From NCBI RefSeq assembly GCF_037126465.1, contig NC_088206.1, positions 49,766,841 to 49,830,840 of the forward strand: a stretch of 64,000 nucleotides of DNA. Reading direction: 5' to 3'. Position numbers and translations under genes: made by a program. The notes below the pieces were generated by a model. It had not been told where the DNA came from. It worked only from the letters and a program-made list of their open reading frames with translations, and made no database searches. Source of the DNA: Ornithodoros turicata (Eukaryota; Arthropoda; Arachnida; Ixodida; Argasidae). This document shows, piece by piece, positions 57,471 through 64,000 of the stretch. Numbering within the stretch: the first letter of the stretch is position 1; every line of letters starts with the position of its first letter.

Positions 57471-58764
57471 GTGAGTAGCGCCACCGCAGAATTGCACGGC
57501 ATCCTAAAAGCTCTGCGGCACATTGGCAGCTCTCCCGCGAACAAATGTGTCGTCTGTACAGACTCCAAGGTAGCCGTGGAAACCATCAGAAAACAGAACC
57601 CCGACGACCTGCTCGTGTACAATATTGCAAAAGCCTTCACCTCTAGTGCAAGAAACGGACACACAGTCTCTCTGCAGTGGGTTCCTTCACACTGCGGAAT
57701 GCCAGGAAATGAAAACCAAGCAGACTACCAGCAAAACCAAGTTGTCTAAAATCCCTTTTTCCGAGTCAGATGCGAAGAGGTCACTCAGAAAATCCACAAG
57801 TAGAAGATCAAACAGGTCATGGAAACATGTCCAGCGGGAGTCCGATTACATGACCCACATCACCCCGACTCACAAGCAGTCATCCCACACGACAAGGGCC
57901 GAAGCCTCGAGATAGCTATTCACCGGATCCGTCTTGGTGCTTTATATTAGAGCACTGCACGGGCCCGGGCTTACCCGAAAGCTCGTCCCGGCCCGGGCTT
58001 TGCGTTTTTTATGCGGGCCTGGGCCGGGCTCGGGTTTCAGCCACCAGGCCCGGGTCGGGTACGGGCTCGACAACGGCGACCATGGTCGGGCATGTACGCG
58101 AACATATCTGGCGAGACTGGACAGCTGAATTTTAATGTCTTTTTTTTTTCATTGGGTGTGGTGTATCATGATATTCTCATATGAGAACTATCACTTTATT
58201 ATATGTGATCATGCTTATTTCGTGTAATGGGTCTGGATTTCACACGTGCACTCACACATATTTGGGGACGTTTGGTGTGGCGGGCGCGCTGAGCAAGCCC
58301 GGAACGAGGGCAGGGCAGGGCAGGGCAGGGCAGGGCAGGGCAGGGCAGGGCAGGGTAGGGTAGGGTAGGTTAGGTTAGGTTAGGTTAGGTTAGGGTAGGG
58401 TAGGGTAGGGTAGGGTAGGGTAGGTTAGGTTAGGTTAGGTTAGGTTAGGTTAGGTTAGGGTAGGGTAGGGTAGGGTAGGGCAGGGCAGGGCAGGTCAGGT
58501 CAGGTCAGGTCAGCTTAGCTTAGCTTAGCTTAGCTTAGCTTAGGGACACACATAGGTTACCTTGGGACATATTTCGTTCCCGTGAGAGTCCTGTACGAGG
58601 GTCAGTTAGGTTAGGTGTTCTGGCATATTTCGTTCGCGTAGGAGGTCGAGACGGGGGAATAACACCGGTGCATGCGCAATAGAGCGGAAATGAGGTAACT
58701 AAGGTAACTAAGGTAAGGTGAAGTACAAAGTACAGCAGAAATTGAGGAAGCAATAACCGGGCCG
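57471..58764 (+). repeat. Array unit 10 (1294 bp)
   Basis: Tract 58307-58545. It carries variants acctctagtgc, cacaagcagtc and gctcgtcccgg that recur together only in unit 12. Confidence 0.95.
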
Positions 58765-59999
58765 GTGAGTAGCGCCACCGCAGAATTGCACGGCATCCTA
58801 AAAGCTCTGCGGCACATTGGCAGCTCTCCCGCGAACAAATGTGTCGTCTGTACAGACTCCAAGGTAGCCGTGGAAACCATCAGAAAACAGAACCCCGACG
58901 ACCTGCTCGTGTACAATATTGCAAAAGCCTTCACCTCTACTGCAAGAAACGGACACACAGTCTCTCTGCGGTGGGTTCCTTCACACTGCGGAATGCCAGG
59001 AAATGAAAACCAAGCAGACTACCAGCAAAACCAAGTTGTCTAAAATCCCTTTTTCCGAGTCAGATGCGAAGAGGTCACTCAGAAAATCCACAAGTAGAAG
59101 ATCAAACAGGCCATGGAAACATGTCCAGCGGGAGTCCGATTACATGACCCACATCACCCCGACTCACAAACAGTCATCCCACACGACAAGGGCCGAAGCC
59201 TCGAGATAGCTATTCACCGGATCCGTCTTGGTGCTTTATATTAGAGCACTGCACGGGCCCGGGCTTACCCGAAAGCTCGGCCCGGCCCGGGCTTTGCGTT
59301 TTTTATGCGGGCCTGGTCCGGGCTCGGGTTTCAGCCACCGGGCCCGGGTCGGGTACGGGCTCGACAACGGCGACCATGGTCGGGCATGTACGCGAACATA
59401 TCTGGCGAGACTGGACAGCTGAATTTTAATGTCTCTTTTTTTTTCATTGGGTGTGGTGTATCATGGTATTCTCATATGAGAACTATCACTTTATTATATG
59501 TGATCATGCTTATTTCGTGTAATGGGTCTGGATTTCACACGTGCACTCACACATATTTGGGGACGTTTGGTGTGGCGGGCGCGCTGAGCAAGCCCGGAAC
59601 GAGGGCAGGGCAGGGCAGGGCAGGGCAGGGCAGGGTAGGGTAGGGTAGGGTAGGGTAGGGTAGGGTAGGGTAGGTTAGGTTAGGTTAGGGTAGGGTAGGT
59701 TAGGGTAGGGTAGGGTAGGGTAGGGCAGGGCAGGGCAGGTCAGGTCAGGTCAGGTCAGCTTAGCTTAGCTTAGCTTAGGGACACACATAGGTTACCTTGG
59801 GACATATTTCGTTCCCGTGAGAGTCCTGTACGAGGGTCAGTTAGGTTAGGTGTTCTGGCATATTTCGTTCGCGTAGGAGTTCGAGACGGGGGAATAACAC
59901 CGGTGCATGCGCAATAGAGCGGAAATGAGGTAACTAAGGTAACTAAGGTAAGGTGAAGTACAAAGTACAGCAGAAATTGAGGAAGCAATAACCGGGCCG
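58765..59999 (+). repeat. Array unit 11 (1235 bp)
   Basis: Shortest unit, with tract 59602-59780. Variants ggaggtcgag (just upstream) and caggccatgg recur together only in unit 13. Confidence 0.95.
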
Positions 60000-61292
60000 G
60001 TGAGTAGCGCCACCGCAGAATTGCACGGCATCCTAAAAGCTCTGCGGCACATTGGCAGCTCTCCCGCGAACAAATGTGTCGTCTGTACAGACTCCAAGGT
60101 AGCCGTGGAAACCATCAGAAAACAGAACCGCGACGACCTGCTCGTGTACAATATTGCAAAAGCCTTCACCTCTAGTGCAAGAAACGGACACACAGTCTCT
60201 CTGCAGTGGGTTCCTTCACACTGCGGAATGCCAGGAAATGAAAACCAAGCAGACTACCAGCAAAACCAAGTTGTCTAAAATCCCTTTTTCCGAGTCAGAT
60301 GCGAAGAGGTCACTCAGAAAATCCACAAGTAGAAGATCAAACAGGTCATGGAAACATGTCCAGCGGGAGTCCGATTACATGACCCACATCACCCCGACTC
60401 ACAAGCAGTCATCCCACACGACAAGGGCCGAAGCCTCGAGATAGCTATTCACCGGATCCGTCTTGGTGCTTTATATTAGAGCACTGCACGGGCCCGGGCT
60501 TACCCGAAAGCTCGTCCCGGCCCGGGCTTTGCGTTTTTTATGCGGGCCTGGGCCGGGCTCGGGTTTCAGCCACCAGGCCCGGGTCGGGTACGGGCTCGAC
60601 AACGGCGACCATGGTCGGGCATGTACGCGAACATATCTGGCGTGACTGGACAGCTGAATTTTAATGTCTTTTTTTTTCATTGGGTGTGGTGTATCATGAT
60701 ATTCTCATATGAGAACTATCACTTTATTATATGTGATCATGCTTATTTCGTGTAATGGGTCTGGATTTCACACGTGCACTCACACATATTTGGGGACGTT
60801 TGGTGTGGCGGGCGCGCTGAGCAAGCCCGGAACGAGGGCAGGGCAGGGCAGGGCAGGGCAGGGCAGGGCAGGGTAGGGTAGGGTAGGTTAGGTTAGGTTA
60901 GGTTAGGTTAGGGTAGGGTAGGGTAGGGTAGGGTAGGGTAGGGTAGGGTAGGTTAGGTTAGGTTAGGTTAGGTTAGGTTAGGGTAGGGTAGGGTAGGGTA
61001 GGGTAGGGCAGGGCAGGGCAGGTCAGGTCAGGTCAGGTCAGCTTAGCTTAGCTTAGCTTAGCTTAGCTTAGGGACACACATAGGTTACCTTGGGACATAT
61101 TTCGTTCCCGTGAGAGTCCTGTACGAGGGTCAGTTAGGTTAGGTGTTCTGGCATATTTCGTTCGCGTAGGAGGTCGAGACGGGGGAATAACACCGGTGCA
61201 TGCGCAATAGAGCGGAAATGAGGTAACTAAGGTAACTAAGGTAAGGTGAAGTACAAAGTACAGCAGAAATTGAGGAAGCAATAACCGGGCCG
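60000..61292 (+). repeat. Array unit 12 (1293 bp)
   Basis: Tract 60835-61072. It matches unit 10 at the diagnostic variants and adds an accgcgacg change shared with units 14 and 15. Confidence 0.95.
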
Positions 61293-62583
61293 GTGAGTAG
61301 CGCCACCGCAGAATTGCACGGCATCCTAAAAGCTCTGCGGCACATTGGCAGCTCTCCCGCGAACAAATGTGTCGTCTGTACAGACTCCAAGGTAGCTGTG
61401 GAAACCATCAGAAAACAGAACCCCGACGACCTGCTCGTGTACAATATTGCAAAAGCCTTCACCTCTACTGCAAGAAACGGACACACAGTCTCTCTGCAGT
61501 GGGTTCCTTCACACTGCGGAATGCCAGGAAATGAAAACCAAGCAGACTACCAGCAAAACCAAGTTGTCTAAAATCCCTTTTTCCGAGTCAGATGCGAAGA
61601 GGTCACTCAGAAAATCCACAAGTAGAAGATCAAACAGGCCATGGAAACATGTCCAGCGGGAGTCCGATTACATGACCCACATCACCCCGACTCACAAACA
61701 GTCATCCCACACGACAAGGGCCGAAGCCTCGAGATAGCTATTCACCGGATCCGTCTTGGTGCTTTATATTAGAGCACTGCACGGGCCCGGGCTTACCCGA
61801 AAGCTCGGCCCGGCCCGGGCTTTGCGTTTTTTATGCGGGCCTGGTCCGGGCTCGGGTTTCAGCCACCGGGCCCGGGTCGGGTACGGGCTCGACAACGGCG
61901 ACCATGGTCGGGCATGTACGCGAACATATCTGGCGAGACTGGACAGCTGAATTTTAATGTCTCTTTTTTTTTCATTGGGTGTGGTGTATCATGGTATTCT
62001 CATATGAGAACTATCACTTTATTATATGTGATCATGCTTATTTCGTGTAATCGGTCTGGATTTCACACGTGCACTCACACATATTTGGGGACGTTTGGTG
62101 TGGCGGGCGCGCTGAGCAAGCCCGGAACGAGGGCAGGGCAGGGCAGGGCAGGGCAGGGCAGGGCAGGGTAGGGTAGGGTAGGGTAGGGTAGGGTAGGGTA
62201 GGGTAGGGTAGGGTAGGGTAGGGTAGGGTAGGGTAGGGTAGGGTAGGGTAGGGTAGGGTAGGTTAGGTTAGGTTAGGGTAGGGTAGGTTAGGGTAGGGTA
62301 GGGTAGGGTAGGGCAGCTGCAGGGCAGGTCAGGTCAGGTCAGCTTAGCTTAGCTTAGCTTAGGGACACACATAGGTTACCTTGGGACATATTTCGTTCCC
62401 GTGAGAGTCCTGTACGAGGGTCAGTTAGGTTAGGTGTTCTGGCATATTTCGTTCGCGTAGGAGTTCGAGACGGGGGAATAACACCGGTGCATGCGCAATA
62501 GAGCGGAAATGAGGTAACTAAGGTAACTAAGGTAAGGTGAAGTACAAAGTACAGCAGAAATTGAGGAAGCAATAACCGGGCCG
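61293..62583 (+). repeat. Array unit 13 (1291 bp)
   Basis: Tract 62130-62363, interrupted once by gcagctgca at about 62313. It matches unit 11 at the diagnostic variants. Confidence 0.95.
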
Positions 62584-63840
62584 GTGAGTAGCGCCACCGC
62601 AGAATTGCACGGCATCCTAAAAGCTCTGCGGCACATTGGCAGCTCTCCCGCGAACAAATGTGTCGTCTGTACAGACTCCAAGGTAGCCGTGGAAACCATC
62701 AGAAAACAGAACCGCGACGACCTGCTCGTGTACAATATTGCAAAAGCCTTCACCTCTACTGCAAGAAACGGACACACAGTCTCTCTGCAGTGGGTTCCTT
62801 CAGACTGTGGAATGCCAGGAAATGAAAACCAAGCAGACTACCAGCAAAACCAAGTTGTCTAAAATCCCTTTTTCCGAGTCAGATGCGAAGAGGTCACTCA
62901 GAAAATCCACAAGTAGAAGATCAAACAGGTCATGGAAACATGCCCAGCGGGAGTCCGATTACATGACCCACATCACCCCGACTCACAAACAGTCATCCCA
63001 CACGACAAGGGCCGAAGCCTCGAGATAGCTATTCACCGGATCCGTCTTGGTGCTTTATATTAGAGCACTGCACGGGCCCGGGCTTACCCGAAAGCTCGGC
63101 CCGGTCGGGTACGGGCTCGACAACGGCGACCATGGTCGGGCATGTACGCGAACATATCTGGCGAGACTGGACAGCTGAATTTTAATGTCTCTTTTTTTTT
63201 CATTGGGTGTGGTGTATCATGGTATTCTCATATGAGAACTATCACTTTATTATATGTGATCATGCTTATTTCGTGTAATCGGTCTGGATTTCACACGTGC
63301 ACTCACACATATTTGGGGACGTTTGGTGTGGCGGGCGCGCTGAGCAAGCCCGGAACGAGGGCAGGGCAGGGCAGGGCAGGGCAGGGCAGGGTAGGGTAGG
63401 GTAGGGTAGGGTAGGGTAGGGTAGGGTAGGGTAGGTTAGGTTAGGTTAGGTTAGGTTAGGTTAGGTTAGGGTAGGGTAGGGTAGGTTAGGGTAGGGTAGG
63501 GTAGGGTAGGGTAGGGTAGGGTAGGGTAGGTTAGGGTAGGGTAGGGTAGGTTAGGGTAGGGTAGGGTAGGGCAGGGCAGGGCAGGTCAGGTCAGGTCAGC
63601 TTAGCTTAGCTTAGCTTAGGGACACACATAGGTTACCTTGGGACATATTTCGTTCCCGTGAGAGTCCTGTACGAGGGTCAGTTAGGTTAGGTGTTCTGGC
63701 ATATTTCGTTCGCGTAGGAGTTCGAGACGGGGGAATAACACCGGTGCATGCGCAATAGAGCGGAAATGAGGTAACTAAGGTAACTAAGGTAAGGTGAAGT
63801 ACAAAGTACAGCAGAAATTGAGGAAGCAATAACCGGGCCG
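62584..63840 (+). repeat. Array unit 14 (1257 bp)
   Basis: About 80 bp of the GC-rich block are missing at about 63103 (ctcggcccgg joins directly to tcgggtacgg). The RNase H His in PSHCG is Asp. Tract 63359-63621. Confidence 0.95.
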
Positions 63841-64000
63841 GTGAGTAGCGCCACCGCAGAATTGCACGGCATCCTAAAAGCTCTGCGGCACATTGGCAGC
63901 TCTCCCGCGAACAAATGTGTCGTCTGTACAGACTCCAAGGTAGCCGTGGAAACCATCAGAAAACAGAACCGCGACGACCTGCTCGTGTACAATATTGCAA
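63841..64000 (+). repeat. Array unit 15, cut by the window end
   Basis: Only the first 160 bp of the RNase H fragment are visible, with the accgcgacg variant. Confidence 0.95.

Larger units (their letters stand above)
41110..64000 (+). repeat. Macrosatellite with telomere-type pentamers, 14 units plus a partial
   Basis: Units repeat head to tail with periods of about 1235-1355 bp; units 1 and 3 are enlarged by insertions. Each unit has (a) a 280-bp fragment of a LINE RNase H domain, (b) about 180 bp downstream, (c) a GC-rich block of gggcccgggc words (about 150 bp), (d) about 190 bp of AT-rich sequence, (e) a pentamer tract of 170-300 bp in the order GGGCA, GGGTA, GGTTA, GGGTA, GGGCA, GGTCA, GCTTA, and (f) about 220 bp of spacer. 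GGTTA is the arthropod telomere repeat TTAGG in another register, with the G-rich strand pointing right. Copies are nearly identical. The array continues beyond the window. Confidence 0.95.

Noticed and set aside
41631..63150. Repeated + strand frames rich in Gly/Pro/Arg over the GC block and pentamer tract
   Set aside because: These are low-complexity translations of gggcccgggc and GGGCA repeats. Frame and length change with tract length between units.
42524..63992. Repeated 115-codon minus-strand frame in each array unit
   Set aside because: It is the antisense of the RNase H fragment and spacer. It recurs only because the satellite unit recurs, and has no domain or promoter.
41110..64000. 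Regular direct repeats as a CRISPR array
   Set aside because: Units are about 1.3 kb, contiguous and without short unique spacers, in a eukaryotic genome.

Overview
This is eukaryotic, non-bacterial sequence: spliced exons, AATAAA signals, and a dense mix of DNA transposons, non-LTR remnants, LTR elements and satellites. The fragment of a KIF26/VAB-8 kinesin gene, the TTAGG-type pentamer tracts and the CsRn1-like Ty3 element point to an arthropod, most probably a chelicerate such as a tick. The species is an inference; no database search was possible.

Layout. 1-4552: the last two coding exons of a KIF26-like gene on the + strand, with an intron of about 3.9 kb holding a broken LINE and a pre-miRNA-like hairpin. 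4.6-15 kb: transposon debris, including foldback MITEs, two LINE 3' ends, perfect hairpins, and a TA-flanked element with a mariner nested in it. 15.2-16.9 kb: a possible divergent pair of small genes around a CpG-rich spacer. On the minus strand is an intronless 156-codon ORF with TATA box and AATAAA; on the + strand is a two-exon 31-codon ORF. 16.9-19.1 kb: a weakly supported TIR element.

20031-31010: a large palindromic element of about 11 kb with inverted arms of about 4.2 kb and a matching 6-bp flank (ggcgtg) on both sides. Each arm carries GC-rich iterons and one copy of a gene whose product looks distantly Bcl-2-like. The centre holds a broken ORF and a mariner. The architecture resembles a snap-back defective genome of a Polinton/adintovirus-type linear DNA virus fixed in the host genome. 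The sequence directly shows the palindrome; the viral assignment is inference.

31-41 kb: a possible small promoter/first exon, a solo LTR abutting a pogo/Tigger-like element, a six-exon THAP-domain gene on the minus strand inside a possible TIR-bounded segment, a tRNA-derived SINE head, a GAT microsatellite and a GATAC-rich element with inverted ends.

41.1-64 kb (continuing past the window): a macrosatellite with units of about 1.24-1.36 kb, 14 units plus a partial one. Each unit fuses a LINE RNase H fragment, a GC-rich block, and a pentamer tract of GGGCA, GGGTA, GGTTA (= TTAGG), GGTCA and GCTTA. This looks like telomere-associated DNA. An apparently intact Ty3/gypsy element of the CsRn1 type, with identical 104-bp LTRs, sits inside unit 3, and a hAT-type MITE in unit 1. 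Most of the other open frames across the array are chance frames in repeated DNA.
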